From Gemmatimonadaceae bacterium (GTDB lineage Bacteria; Gemmatimonadota; Gemmatimonadetes; Gemmatimonadales; Gemmatimonadaceae), in assembly GCA_025453875.1 (NCBI GenBank), contig JALOPN010000006.1, forward strand, positions 1 through 41,672: a stretch of 41,672 nt of DNA, given 5' to 3'. How positions within the stretch are numbered: the stretch's first letter is position 1; every line of letters starts with the position of its first letter. The position numbers and the translations under genes are program-made. A model generated the notes under the pieces. That model had not been told where the DNA came from. It did no database searches and saw only the letters and a list, made by a program, of their open reading frames with translations. This document shows, in pieces, positions 24,459-35,093 of the stretch.

Positions 24459-27400
24459 TCAGAAGCTGGTGCTGATCGAGAAGGTGAACTGCCGCAGGTT
24501 CGGGAAGCCGAACGCGTCGATCGCGTTCAGCACGCCCGAGCCGAGCGCACCACCACCCAGGCCGACTTCAGGATCGAAGCCGCGGTAGTTGGTCCAGGTG
24601 AGCAGGTTGCGACCGATGACCGACGCGGTCCAGTTGCCGAAGCCGGCGATGCTGCCGATACGGTAGCCCAGCGTCACTTCACGCAGCTTCACGAAGCCGG
24701 CGTCTTCTACCGTGTTGTTGTTCGTTCCGAGCACGTCGTACAGACCACCGATGCCCGACGAGAACGGCGCCGCGGCGCGGAAGTAGTAACCGATCGGACG
24801 CGCCGACTCGACCGTCTGGCCGATCTGGTCCGTTTCGCCGTGCATGAAGTCACCCAGCGACCACTGACGCGCGATGTTGTAGACGCTCTTGCCAACCGTG
24901 GCGTCGAGCAGCGCGTAGGCCGTGAACCGCTTCCAGCCGAAGTTGTTGGCCATCGACCAGCGGTACGACGGGAGCGCGTTGCCCACGGGGAGCACTGGCG
25001 CCGCACCCGTGCTGTCACGGAAGACGATCGGCATGCCCCAGTTGAGCGCCTGGTTGCCCCACGGCGCCGAAGCCGCCGGGAGGGCCGTCATCCAGTGGTT
25101 GCCCGTGATGCCCTCGTTGAGAGCCGCACCACCCGTCCACACGACGTAGCCGTCGCGGTTGACCTGGAAGTTCGAGCCCGCGCCGCCGCACTGCGAGGCG
25201 AACGTGCTCGGCAGCTCGCTGCACTGCGTCACGAAGCGACGGCCATAGATCTGGCCGAAGTTGCCACCCTGCTCGATAAAGAACATCGTCTCCGAGCCCT
25301 GCTGACCGGCCGCCGAGTTGAAGTACGCCGGCACGTCGAGGCGCGAGATGAGCGACGTCGTGCGGTCGTAGTTGATCTGCACCGAGTAGTTCAGATCAGC
25401 GCGCGACAGCACCGGGATGCGGAGCGAGGCCTCCCACGTATCGTTCGTGAGCTCACCTGCGTTGATCCACTGGTTCGTGAAGCCGGCGATGGCCGGCGGC
25501 GGCACCTGCAGGAGCTGCTGGTCGATCACGTTCTTCGCCTTCGTGATCGTGATGCCGTACTTGCTGAAGAGCTCCGCGTCGAGACCGATTTCCGTTTCCG
25601 TCGAGACTTCCGGACGGAGGTTGCGGTTACCGAGCGTGGCCGGCGCCAGCGCACCACCCGCACCGATCGTGAACGTCTCGTACTGCGCCGAGAAGATCGG
25701 ACGGTTACCGGCCGTACCCTGCGACGCGCGGAACTTCAGGTCCGAGAACATCGGGACGTTGAACCACGGCTCATCGGACAGACGCCACGCGGCCGACACG
25801 CGGCCGTACGACTGCCAGCGGTTCGCCGCGCCGAAGAGCGACGCCGCGTCACGACGGAAGAGCGCGCCGATGATGTAGCGGCCCTTGTAGTCGAGGTCGA
25901 GGTTCGAGAACATGCCGATCTGACGGACGGAGCTCTCGCCACCGTCGATCGCGAAGTTGGTGATCGCCGCGTTCGGATCACGCAGGCCGGGCACGGCGAG
26001 CTGCTCACCTTCACTGCCCTGGCTGATGCTGAACTGCTCCTCGTAGAGGTAGCGGAGCGTCAGGCGCGTGTTGAAGGCATCGTCGAACCAGCTGCGCCGC
26101 GCCGTGACATTCAGCGACGCGTTCTGCGAGTTCGAGCGACCCGCCGAGCGATCGATGTTGCCGAGGTTGACCGCCGGACTGTTGGGAATGGAGCGATAAC
26201 CACGATCCTGCTGCGCTTCCTGGAAGTTCTGGCGGCCGTCGAAGCCGTACTGCGCTTCGGCGTCGAGCCAGGTCAGGGGACGCCAGCGGAGGTTGAGCGA
26301 GCCCACGAACCGGCTGATGCGGTTGAGCGGGCGGAAGTTCTCGAAGCTGTAGAGCGGGTTGTCGTTCTGCGCACCCTGCTGCTGCGGCACCGTGCGGATG
26401 TGCAGACGGCCCTGATCGTCACGCGCAAGCAGATCGGCGCTCGCCGGCTGACGCGTGATGCGGAACCAGGCACCACCCGTGTTCCAGTCCGACGCCTCGC
26501 TGTACGAGGTGCGGAACTGCATGTCGAGATCCGTGCCGAACTGGTGGTCGAGGTTCAGACGCACCGAGTTGCGGTTGTAGCCGTTCGCGAAGCGCACGGC
26601 GCCTTCCTGACGGAGCTGATTGACCGAGGCGAAGAAGTTGGTCTGGCCGATGCGGCCCGTCGCGTCGATCGTGCCGTTCCACGTCTGACCATTCGTGAGC
26701 GCCTGACGCACCGGGTTGCCGGCGAGCGGATAGCGATTCACCTGGTACAGCGAGCGGAGGTTGAGCGCGCCGGGGTTGAGCGCGATGCCGCCGTCGTTCT
26801 GGAGGCTGGCCGTCGGAAGCGGGTTCGGCTCGACGTTGTTGTTGATGCGGCGCGCTTCGGCCTGCAGGTCGATCGTGCGCGAGCACTGCTGGGTGGCCGC
26901 CACGACGACGCAGAATCGATCCATCGATTCGTTCATCGTCATGAAGTGCGTCGTCGGGAACTCGTACTCGTTCTCCATGCTCTGCGTGCCGACTTCGAGC
27001 TGCGTGCGGAACCGCACGCCTTCCGAACCCGACTTGCCGTTGCGCGTCGTGATGTTGATGACGCCATTACCGGCGCGCGAGCCGTAGAGCGACGCCGCGG
27101 CGGCGCCCTTCACGACTTCGATGTTCTCGATGTCCTGCGGGTTGATGTCCTGCAGACCACCCTGCGACACCACGCCGTCGATGATGTAGAGCGGGTCCTG
27201 GCCACGGCCGGACGCGTTCAGCGACTGCGGGCCACGCAGGATCACCTGCGGCGACGAACCCGGACGACCCGAGGCCGACACGATGTTCGCACCCGGCACC
27301 TTGCCCTGCAGCTGCGCGAGCGGGTTGGCACCAGCCACCGGCATGTCCGCCGCCGACACCTGCGCCACCGTGAACGCCAGCTTCTTCACTTCCGTCGCGC

Positions 27401-27794
27401 CCGTCACACCGGTCACCACGACCTGGCTCAGGCGATTGATGTCCTGCTTCAGCGAGAAGTTCGTCTCCACCGTGCCGCCCGACAGCGTGATGCGCGTCGT
27501 CGCCGCCGTGTAGCCGATGAAACGAGCCTGGATCGTGATCAGCTGACCGCGCACACGCGCCGCCGGCACCACGATCGAGTACCGCCCCTGGGCATTCGTC
27601 AGGCCACCCGTGTTCAGCTCCGCAATGAAGATCGTCGCGCCGTCGAGCGGCTGACCGCCTTCATCCGTCACGCGACCCGTCAGGGTCGCCTGCTGCTGGG
27701 CCTGCAATGCCAGTGGGGCGAGGGCAGCCATCGCGAGGCCCATGGCCACGCTCGTGCGGGCCAACCGCCGCAGTCCCCCGACCAGATACGTCAT
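24459..27794 (-). CDS. SusC/RagA-type TonB-dependent outer-membrane receptor
   Basis: It has 1111 residues, starting at the ATG at 27794, which has AAAGGAGGG just upstream; the track start is 54 codons early. A signal peptide ends near LALQAQQQ. Then come a CarboxypepD_reg domain (GRVTDEGGQPLDGATIFIAE), a plug (QLQGKVPGANIVSASGRPG, QDPLYIIDGVVSQGG, GNGVINITT) and a 22-stranded barrel. The protein ends in the aromatic-terminated strand FTFSISTSF. It should import a substrate that its SusD partner binds, powered by TonB, which is not in the window. A plus-strand ORF of 1156 residues in the same place is an antisense artefact. Confidence 0.95.
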   Translation of the reverse strand: MTYLVGGLRRLARTSVAMGLAMAALAPLALQAQQQATLTGRVTDEGGQPLDGATIFIAELNTGGLTNAQGRYSIVVPAARVRGQLITIQARFIGYTAATTRITLSGGTVETNFSLKQDINRLSQVVVTGVTGATEVKKLAFTVAQVSAADMPVAGANPLAQLQGKVPGANIVSASGRPGSSPQVILRGPQSLNASGRGQDPLYIIDGVVSQGGLQDINPQDIENIEVVKGAAAASLYGSRAGNGVINITTRNGKSGSEGVRFRTQLEVGTQSMENEYEFPTTHFMTMNESMDRFCVVVAATQQCSRTIDLQAEARRINNNVEPNPLPTASLQNDGGIALNPGALNLRSLYQVNRYPLAGNPVRQALTNGQTWNGTIDATGRIGQTNFFASVNQLRQEGAVRFANGYNRNSVRLNLDHQFGTDLDMQFRTSYSEASDWNTGGAWFRITRQPASADLLARDDQGRLHIRTVPQQQGAQNDNPLYSFENFRPLNRISRFVGSLNLRWRPLTWLDAEAQYGFDGRQNFQEAQQDRGYRSIPNSPAVNLGNIDRSAGRSNSQNASLNVTARRSWFDDAFNTRLTLRYLYEEQFSISQGSEGEQLAVPGLRDPNAAITNFAIDGGESSVRQIGMFSNLDLDYKGRYIIGALFRRDAASLFGAANRWQSYGRVSAAWRLSDEPWFNVPMFSDLKFRASQGTAGNRPIFSAQYETFTIGAGGALAPATLGNRNLRPEVSTETEIGLDAELFSKYGITITKAKNVIDQQLLQVPPPAIAGFTNQWINAGELTNDTWEASLRIPVLSRADLNYSVQINYDRTTSLISRLDVPAYFNSAAGQQGSETMFFIEQGGNFGQIYGRRFVTQCSELPSTFASQCGGAGSNFQVNRDGYVVWTGGAALNEGITGNHWMTALPAASAPWGNQALNWGMPIVFRDSTGAAPVLPVGNALPSYRWSMANNFGWKRFTAYALLDATVGKSVYNIARQWSLGDFMHGETDQIGQTVESARPIGYYFRAAAPFSSGIGGLYDVLGTNNNTVEDAGFVKLREVTLGYRIGSIAGFGNWTASVIGRNLLTWTNYRGFDPEVGLGGGALGSGVLNAIDAFGFPNLRQFTFSISTSF

Positions 27795-27799
27795 CCCAA

Positions 27800-27808
27800 C
27801 CCTCCTTT
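27800..27808 (-). promoter_or_regulatory. Strong Shine-Dalgarno of the SusC gene
   Basis: On the minus strand AAAGGAGGG is 5 bases before ATG. It fixes the start at 27794, as opposed to the longer ORF in the track. Confidence 0.85.
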
Positions 27809-28365
27809 GATGGAAACGCGCAGGAGTGGAGCACACCGGAAACAGCGGCAGGTGCGGAACCGCCCCGACCCTCTCGGGTAGGATGCCGTGCCGACCGACT
27901 GCTGCCACTTCCTGTGGGACGCTCGCCAGCCCGGGGTTGGGCCGAAACGAGCGCACCGATTGTCGAAACCGGGATCGCCGGTTCCTCGTACGGCTCCGTC
28001 AGACAACGGAACCGTGACTTCTCAGTCGGTCCCTCGTCGCCTGTGAGGCGCCGGAGGGCCCGAAACACACACGTGGGATTGTGAGGGCCGTCACCGGGAC
28101 GGTCGCTCACGTTGGGTGCCGGGGGAAGGAACCGCACCCCGAGCCCCGGCGGACTCGACGTACGTGAAGCGATTTGTGGTAGGACGTAGACGTGCCAGTA
28201 TCGTGTGACGAGATCGCGCCGTCAACCCCACGAGACAGTCGCCAGCTCGTGACCAACCGGTGACGAACCGCTCCTGAAGGGCCTCTACACGCCACGGAGC
28301 AGGTATGCCCACTCGCCTGGTCCCTGAGTTTTCGGGACCCTGCGCCCGCGGGCTCGCACCGGCGC
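27809..28365. other. Intergenic region between divergent SusC and Kdo transferase genes
   Basis: About 557 bases without a convincing gene. It must contain the promoters for both directions, but I could not identify a clear -35/-10 pair. It contains the interrupted inverted repeat CGGTTCC (27979-27985) and GGAACCG (28008-28014). Short ORFs here (such as 28107..28520 minus) have no recognisable domains and are antisense or overlapping artefacts. Confidence 0.5.
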
Positions 28366-29754
28366 TTGCGGCCGTGCCGGTGCTCGGGCATCCTGCGGAC
28401 GTCCCGCATTCGGTCGCCCCGCACCACTCGCCCCCTGCATCCCCTCCTGCGCGCCCCCTGGGCACTCGCCGCCAGCGCCGCACGCCTCGCCGCGGCAGTC
28501 GCCCCGGCCAGCGACCACAAGCTGCTCCGGTCGCTGCGCGCCCGACGCCACGCGCTCGCGACCGTCCGCGCGCAAGGCGCACGGCGTGATCCCAGCCGCC
28601 CGCTCGTGTGGCTCCACGCACCGTCCGTAGGCGAGGGGCTGCAGGCGCGCCCGGTGCTCGAGGCGCTCCGACGCGCGCACCCCGATTGGCAGCTCGCCTA
28701 TTCGTGGTTCTCGCCAAGCGCCGAGACCTTCGCGTCACGCCTCGACGTCGACCTGCGCGCCGTGCTGCCGTTTGATGGCGGCCGCGAAGTGAACGCCATC
28801 CTCGATGCCTGGCAGCCGGACGTCCTTGCGTTCGTGAAGCTCGATGTGTGGCCCATCCTCGCTGAACGGGCAGACGCGCGTGACGTGCAACTCGCGCTCC
28901 TCAGCGCCACCCTCGCCCCCACCTCCGGACGACAAGGCGTCCTCGCCCGTGCACTGCTCGGTGACGCCTACGCCGCACTCGATGCGATCGGCGCGATCGC
29001 CGACGCGGATGCATCGCGCCTCACCGCACTTGGTGTTCCACACGATCGCATCACCGTGACGGGCGACACACGGATGGATCAGGTGTGGCAGCGCATGAGC
29101 GCCGTGCACGCCGATCATCCGGTGCAGCGGCTCCGCGCGACCGCAACGCCCCCAACGCTCGTGGCCGGCTCCACATGGCCCGCCGATGAATCGGTGCTCT
29201 TCCCCGCCGTGCGTGCGTGGTGCGCAGCGCATCCAGACGCTCGTTGCATCGTCGCACCGCATGAACCAACGGCCGCGCACCTGGCACCCATCGAGACGTG
29301 GGCGCGTGACGCCGGCCTCCCCTGTACCCGACTTGGCGCGGCCGAGCAGCAGGCCATGCCGTCCGACGGATGGCGTATTCTGCTCGTCGATCGGATCGGT
29401 GTGTTGGGCGATCTCTACGCGCTCGCCGACGTCGCATTTGTGGGAGGCGGCTTCCACGACGCCGGATTGCATTCGGTGCTCGAACCCGCCGCGTTCGGCG
29501 TGCCCGTGCTCTTCGGACCCAGGCACCGCAACGCACGCGAAGCGGGCGAGCTGGTGCAGCGCGGCGGTGCGCTGGTCGTGACGAGCGCGGACGACCTGCG
29601 CGACACGCTGACGCGGCTCACCACCGACGTCGAGGCACGACGGACGCGCGGCGCCGCCGCGCGCGCGCTCGTGCAGGAGGGACTCGGCAGCACCGCGCGC
29701 AGCTGCGCGTTGGTGGAATCACTGGTGGCGCGCCGGCGCCGCTCGAGCCGCTGA
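28366..29754 (+). CDS. kdtA: 3-deoxy-D-manno-octulosonic acid transferase-like glycosyltransferase
   Basis: KdtA (WaaA) adds Kdo to lipid A during LPS synthesis. Here LHAPSVGEGLQARPV matches the HAxSVGE motif, GSTWPADESVLFPAV and VAPHEPTAAH the mid-domain, and FVGGGFHDAGLHSVLEPAAF and VLFGPRHRNAREAGEL the donor-binding end. The ETELWPN segment of relatives is replaced by FVKLDVWPIL, so this is a divergent member. The start is uncertain. The track chooses TTG at 28366, whereas the only nearby ATG with a GGAG (28305) is in another frame, so either a non-ATG start (a CTG near 28434 is possible) or an indel near 28300-28450. It converges with a gene at 29787 and a hairpin lies between. Confidence 0.82.
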   Translation: MRPCRCSGILRTSRIRSPRTTRPLHPLLRAPWALAASAARLAAAVAPASDHKLLRSLRARRHALATVRAQGARRDPSRPLVWLHAPSVGEGLQARPVLEALRRAHPDWQLAYSWFSPSAETFASRLDVDLRAVLPFDGGREVNAILDAWQPDVLAFVKLDVWPILAERADARDVQLALLSATLAPTSGRQGVLARALLGDAYAALDAIGAIADADASRLTALGVPHDRITVTGDTRMDQVWQRMSAVHADHPVQRLRATATPPTLVAGSTWPADESVLFPAVRAWCAAHPDARCIVAPHEPTAAHLAPIETWARDAGLPCTRLGAAEQQAMPSDGWRILLVDRIGVLGDLYALADVAFVGGGFHDAGLHSVLEPAAFGVPVLFGPRHRNAREAGELVQRGGALVVTSADDLRDTLTRLTTDVEARRTRGAAARALVQEGLGSTARSCALVESLVARRRRSSR

Positions 29755-29755
29755 C

Positions 29756-29780
29756 CACGGGCGCACCCATCGCGCCCGTG
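29756..29780. terminator. Hairpin between convergent genes
   Basis: CACGGGCGC and GCGCCCGTG form a perfect 9-bp stem with a 7-base loop, in the 32-base space between the Kdo transferase stop and the OMP-like stop. It may act in both directions. No T-run is present. Confidence 0.5.
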
Positions 29781-29786
29781 CGTGCG

Positions 29787-30485
29787 TCAGCGCCGCAATC
29801 CCGCCGGCGTCCAGGTCAGTGCGACGGCGAGGGCGTCTCCACCGAAGTAGTCGCTCCCACTGAACAACGCCGACACACGTGCCGACAGGCGTCGGTTGAA
29901 GTTGAAGCTCGCGCCCACGTCGAAGTTGAGCGAGACATCGGATTCGCTCCGACCACGCGGTGAGCAGCTGGAGCAGAAGTCGATGCTCGCCCGCGGATGG
30001 ACGAATGGCGTGAGCGCCATGCCGTCTTCGAGCTCGAACGTGTGCCCGAGTGCGGCGCCGATGGGCACGCGCAGACTGCTGCGTCCGTCAGCGATCGCCA
30101 GGCCGGCACCAGCGGTGAGCAACACGTCGAGCGGCTGCTCGCGATCGGCACGCGCCAACTGCTTGCCGAGGTGCCCGGCCGCGAAGAGCGTCGTATTGCC
30201 ACGCCCCGCGTTGGGGTCATACAACCCGATGTCGAAGCCGCCGTGCATGTCGCCGCTGATGAGCTCACGCCACTGGCCGAGCAGCATCGTCCCGCGACCA
30301 CCCACGAGCGCCGCGGTGAACTCGCGCTCCACCACGGTTGGCACCTGCAGCGCGGGATAGCTGAGCGCCTGCGCGCGCAGCGTCCGTCCCACGGGCGCGA
30401 GCAGCGCGCTCGCACTGGCACACACGGTCAGCGTGAAGGCGCGCGCAACGCGCAGGCGAACGGACAACATGGACGCAGCAGTCAT
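29787..30485 (-). CDS. Predicted outer-membrane beta-barrel protein, unknown function
   Basis: It is 232 residues with the ATG at 30485 and GGAG 6 bases upstream. A signal-like segment (AFTLTVCASASALLA) ends near LRAQA. The rest is amphipathic beta-like alternation (GGFDIGLYDPN, TLFAAGHLG, GAGLAIADGRSSLRVPIG) with a closing segment (ALAVALTWTPAG). This pattern suggests a small barrel, but I cannot assign it to a named family. A CSSC motif (ASIDFCSSCSPRG) may form a disulfide or bind metal. It is downstream of the atp genes but separated by a hairpin. Confidence 0.65.
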   Translation of the reverse strand: MTAASMLSVRLRVARAFTLTVCASASALLAPVGRTLRAQALSYPALQVPTVVEREFTAALVGGRGTMLLGQWRELISGDMHGGFDIGLYDPNAGRGNTTLFAAGHLGKQLARADREQPLDVLLTAGAGLAIADGRSSLRVPIGAALGHTFELEDGMALTPFVHPRASIDFCSSCSPRGRSESDVSLNFDVGASFNFNRRLSARVSALFSGSDYFGGDALAVALTWTPAGLRR

Positions 30486-30572
30486 GCACGACTCCAGTGA
30501 GGATCAGGGAACGGACTCTTCGATTCTACGTGCGGCGACCAGCGGGGTTCCACACCATCGGCTCGCCAATGT

Positions 30573-30608
30573 GACGAAGAGCACACGGCAGACCGTGTGC
30601 TCTTCGTC
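30573..30608 (-). terminator. Long perfect hairpin downstream of atpC
   Basis: GACGAAGAGCACACGG and CCGTGTGCTCTTCGTC form a 16-bp perfect stem with a CAGA loop, 31 bases after the atpC stop. No T-run follows on the minus strand (ACATTGGC), so it may also protect the 3' end of the atp mRNA. Confidence 0.65.
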
Positions 30609-30639
30609 CCATCGCAATCGTGCGGAGGCGGCGAACCGC

Positions 30640-30900
30640 TCAGGCGATGGCCGACGCTTCCTCGGTCACGACACGCACGGTGTCGTCAACGACCTGCAGG
30701 AAGCCACCCGAGACGCGGAAGCGCTTGAGTCCGTCATTCGCCTGCACCTGCAGCGTGCCCGTGCCAAGCAGCGTCATGAGCGGCGCGTGCATGGGCAGGA
30801 TGCCCATTTCGCCGTCGAAGGCGGGCGCCGTCACCGACGACGCCGTGCCTTCGTACAGCACCTGCTCGGGGGAGATCACCGAGACCTGAAGCGCGGCCAC
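30640..30900 (-). CDS. atpC: ATP synthase F1 epsilon subunit
   Basis: The 86-residue protein is the shortened form found in many bacteria: the N-terminal beta-sandwich is present (VSVISPEQVLYEGTASSVTAPAFDGEMGILPMHAPLM), and the C-terminal helical pair that inhibits ATP hydrolysis in E. coli is missing. It is on the rotor stalk and binds gamma. The start is 7 bases after the atpD stop, so translation is probably coupled. It is the last gene in the operon before a hairpin. Confidence 0.95.
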   Translation of the reverse strand: MAALQVSVISPEQVLYEGTASSVTAPAFDGEMGILPMHAPLMTLLGTGTLQVQANDGLKRFRVSGGFLQVVDDTVRVVTEEASAIA

Positions 30901-30907
30901 GATGTCC

Positions 30908-32398
<1,491 letters not shown>

Positions 32399-33262
32399 TC
32401 AGCCCTGCAGCGCCGCAGCGCCGCCGACGATTTCGGCGATTTCCTGCGTGATCTGCGCCTGGCGCGCGGAGTTGTACGTACGCTTGAGCAGCGTGAGCAT
32501 ATCGCTCGCGTTGTCCGTGGCGTTCTTCATGGCCGTGCGGCGCGCGCTCTGCTCGCCGGCCGCCGTCTCGACCAGCGCGCGATACACGAGGTTGCGCACG
32601 TAGGCCGGCAGCAGCGCTTCCACGATCACGTCGGCGTTGGGCGCGAGCAGGAAGTCGCGCGGCGCGCCCTGCGACGCGGGTGGCACGACCGGCACCACCT
32701 GCTCGGTGGACGGCGGCGTCGACAGCGCCGACTTGAACTTCGCGTAGGTGATGTGCACGGCGTCGAGCTCACCCTTCGCGAAGCGATCGGTGAGACCGTC
32801 GATGATGCTCGCCGCGTCGGCGGCACTCGGACGATCACCGATGTCGATGCGCTCGTTGGTGATGGTGCGGCCGAGATACTTGAAGAACGCCACACCCTTC
32901 TTGCCCACGATGTGCAACTCGACGGACGCACCCTGCCCTTCGAGCTCAGCAATGCGCGCGCGCGCTTCGCGGATGAGGTTGGTGTTGAAGGCACCACACA
33001 GTCCGCGGTTCGCGGTGAGCAGCACCAGCGCCACGCGCTTCGTCGCCGTCGGCTGTCGCAGCAGCGGAAACCGCTCGGCGATCTCCGGGCGCACGAGGCG
33101 CGCGAGCACATCGCCGAGCGCGAGCGCGTACGGTCGCGCCGACGCCACCCGGTCGGTCGCCCGCTTCATCTTGCTGGCCGCCACCATTTCCATCGTGCGC
33201 GTGATCTTGCGCGTGTTCTCGACGGACTTGATGCGACCCTTGAGTTCGCGTCCCTTGGCCAT
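32399..33262 (-). CDS. atpG: ATP synthase F1 gamma subunit
   Basis: The gamma subunit is the rotating central shaft. The protein is 287 residues. The N-terminal coiled coil is RIKSVENTRKITRTMEMVAASKMKRA, and the C-terminal one ends MLTLLKRTYNSARQAQITQEIAEIVGGAAAL. VALVLLTANRGLCGAFN (Rossmann-like) is in between. It begins 22 bases after atpA. The order is conserved relative to other F1 operons, although delta, b, c and a subunit genes are not present upstream. Confidence 0.97.
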   Translation of the reverse strand: MAKGRELKGRIKSVENTRKITRTMEMVAASKMKRATDRVASARPYALALGDVLARLVRPEIAERFPLLRQPTATKRVALVLLTANRGLCGAFNTNLIREARARIAELEGQGASVELHIVGKKGVAFFKYLGRTITNERIDIGDRPSAADAASIIDGLTDRFAKGELDAVHITYAKFKSALSTPPSTEQVVPVVPPASQGAPRDFLLAPNADVIVEALLPAYVRNLVYRALVETAAGEQSARRTAMKNATDNASDMLTLLKRTYNSARQAQITQEIAEIVGGAAALQG

Positions 33263-33284
33263 TCGTCAGGTTGGTGGCAGACGC

Positions 33285-34859
33285 TTACTTGGCGGAGAAC
33301 GTGGCGTTGTACGCCTCGATACCGCGCTTGAGATCGGCTTCCGTCTCCTTCGAGAGGGCCTTGCTCGTGCGGATCGTGTCGCCCACCTGCGGATACTGCG
33401 CCTTCATGAACGGGTGGAAGCCGGACTCCCACTCGCGCACGCGGTTGGTCGGCACCGTGTCGAGGAAGCCGTTGGTCACCGCGTAGATCACCATGACCTG
33501 CTCTTCGACCGAGAGCGGCTGGTACTGACCCTGCTTCAGCACTTCCACCGTACGCGCGCCGCGCTCCAGCTGGCGCTTGGTCGCGGCGTCGAGGTCGGAC
33601 GCGAACGCGGCAAAGGCTTCCAGCTCGCGGAACTGCGCGAGGTCGAGGCGAAGACGGCCAGCCACGCTCTTCATGGCCTTCGTCTGCGCCGAGCCACCCA
33701 CGCGCGACACCGAGATGCCGACGTTCACGGCCGGACGAACACCGGCGTTGAAGAGGTCCGTCTCGAGGAAGATCTGACCGTCGGTGATCGAGATGACGTT
33801 CGTCGGGATGTAGGCCGACACGTCACCGGCCTGCGTTTCGATGACGGGGAGCGCGGTGAGCGAGCCACCCGGCTTGAAGATCGTCACGCCATCCACCACG
33901 CCCTCGTCTTCGCGCAGCTTGGCCGCGCGCTCGAGCAGACGCGAGTGGAGGTAGAACACGTCACCCGGATACGCTTCGCGGCCCGGCGGACGACGGAGCA
34001 CGAGCGAGAGCTGGCGATACGCGGCGGCCTGCTTCGTGAGGTCGTCGTACACGCAGAGCGTCGGCTTGCCCTCGTGGTACATGAAGTACTCGGCCATCGC
34101 GCAGCCCGAGTACGGCGCGATGTAGAGCATGGGCGCCGGGTCGGAGGCGTTCGCGGCGACGACGATCGTGTACTCCATCGCGCCCGCTTCCTTGAGGCGC
34201 TCCACGACGCTCGCCACGGTCGAGGCCTTCTGACCGATGGCGACATACACACAGATGACGCCCTGCCCCTTCTGATTGATGATCGTGTCGATCGCGATGG
34301 CCGTCTTGCCGGTGGCGCGGTCACCGATGATGAGCTCACGCTGACCGCGACCGATCGGGATCATGCTGTCGATGGCCTTGATGCCGGTCTGCAGCGGCTC
34401 CTTCACGGGCTGACGCACGATGATGCCGGGCGCCGGCGATTCCACCTTGCGCGTGGTCGTGGCGACGATGTCGCCGAGGCCGTCGATCGGACGACCGAGC
34501 GGATCGACGACGCGGCCGATCAGGCCGGGGCCCACCGGCACTTCGAGCACGCGCCCGGTGCGGCGGGCCTCGTCGCCTTCCTTCAGCTTGAGGTAGTCGC
34601 CGAGAATGACGGCACCGATGTTGTCTTCTTCGAGGTTGAGCGCGAGGCCCGTGATGGACTCACCCGTCTCCGAGGCGGTGATCTCGAGCATCTCGCCGGC
34701 CATCACCTTGCCGAGGCCGTAGATGCGCGCGATACCGTCCTTCACCTCGAGCACCGTACCGACTTCGTCGATGTCGAGTTCGCTCAGGTCGGCGGCTTCG
34801 ATTTCGCGAAGCAGGATGTCCTTGATTTCGCCGGGACGAAGTGCGGTCTGCGTGGCCAT
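33285..34859 (-). CDS. atpA: ATP synthase F1 alpha subunit
   Basis: It is 524 residues from ATG 34859 ([20 protein letters not shown]); the track start is 66 codons upstream and out of the family. It has [16 protein letters not shown] (nucleotide-binding P-loop, near 172), [17 protein letters not shown], and the arginine finger region [18 protein letters not shown]. The usual [21 protein letters not shown] stretch is complete. It is the first gene of the atpA-atpG-atpD-atpC cluster. No Shine-Dalgarno is clear. A TGTGA-N6-TCACA palindrome lies about 180 bases upstream. Confidence 0.98.
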   Translation of the reverse strand: MATQTALRPGEIKDILLREIEAADLSELDIDEVGTVLEVKDGIARIYGLGKVMAGEMLEITASETGESITGLALNLEEDNIGAVILGDYLKLKEGDEARRTGRVLEVPVGPGLIGRVVDPLGRPIDGLGDIVATTTRKVESPAPGIIVRQPVKEPLQTGIKAIDSMIPIGRGQRELIIGDRATGKTAIAIDTIINQKGQGVICVYVAIGQKASTVASVVERLKEAGAMEYTIVVAANASDPAPMLYIAPYSGCAMAEYFMYHEGKPTLCVYDDLTKQAAAYRQLSLVLRRPPGREAYPGDVFYLHSRLLERAAKLREDEGVVDGVTIFKPGGSLTALPVIETQAGDVSAYIPTNVISITDGQIFLETDLFNAGVRPAVNVGISVSRVGGSAQTKAMKSVAGRLRLDLAQFRELEAFAAFASDLDAATKRQLERGARTVEVLKQGQYQPLSVEEQVMVIYAVTNGFLDTVPTNRVREWESGFHPFMKAQYPQVGDTIRTSKALSKETEADLKRGIEAYNATFSAK

Positions 34860-35093
34860 GGGATCGGGCGGAAAGTGACTCGAGAAATGGATCGATAACG
34901 GCGGACGGAACTCTCGCACGCGCGGGCGGGTAAGCGCTCTCGCGGGAGGCGGGCGCCGGGCGCCGACCGCACCGAAACGTCCGGAGGTCGACGGCGTCGC
35001 CGAGGGTACCGGGAAAGGTACCGCGTCAATTCGGGCACAGCTTGTGAAAAATATCACAAGACCCGAAGAGCGGGCAACCCGCCCCCGGTGGCC
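34860..35093. other. Upstream region of atpA
   Basis: This 234-base gap has a CRP-like palindrome at 35041-35060 and two GGTACC copies separated by 6 bases (35005-35022). TTGACG on the minus strand just downstream of the palindrome could be a -35 box, but no good -10 box follows at the right distance. A short hairpin (GCGGG/CCCGC with a 3-base loop) after the AraC-like stop may terminate that unit. No coding sequence was found. Confidence 0.45.
35041..35060. promoter_or_regulatory. CRP-family-like palindromic operator
   Basis: The sequence CTTGTGAAAAATATCACAAG is a perfect 7-bp inverted repeat with a 6-base spacer and contains TGTGA-N6-TCACA, the E. coli CRP consensus. It lies about 180 bases upstream of the atpA start and just after the AraC-like gene. 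Binding by a CRP-family protein is inference. The A/T-rich centre could also make it a weak hairpin. Confidence 0.5.

Noticed and set aside
24411-27881. 1156-residue plus-strand ORF
   Set aside because: It is antisense to the SusC gene, Arg/Glu-rich with no known domain, and is a product of high GC content.
35005-35022. Two GGTACC copies upstream of atpA as an operator
   Set aside because: Too short and self-palindromic; without conservation it cannot be told from chance.
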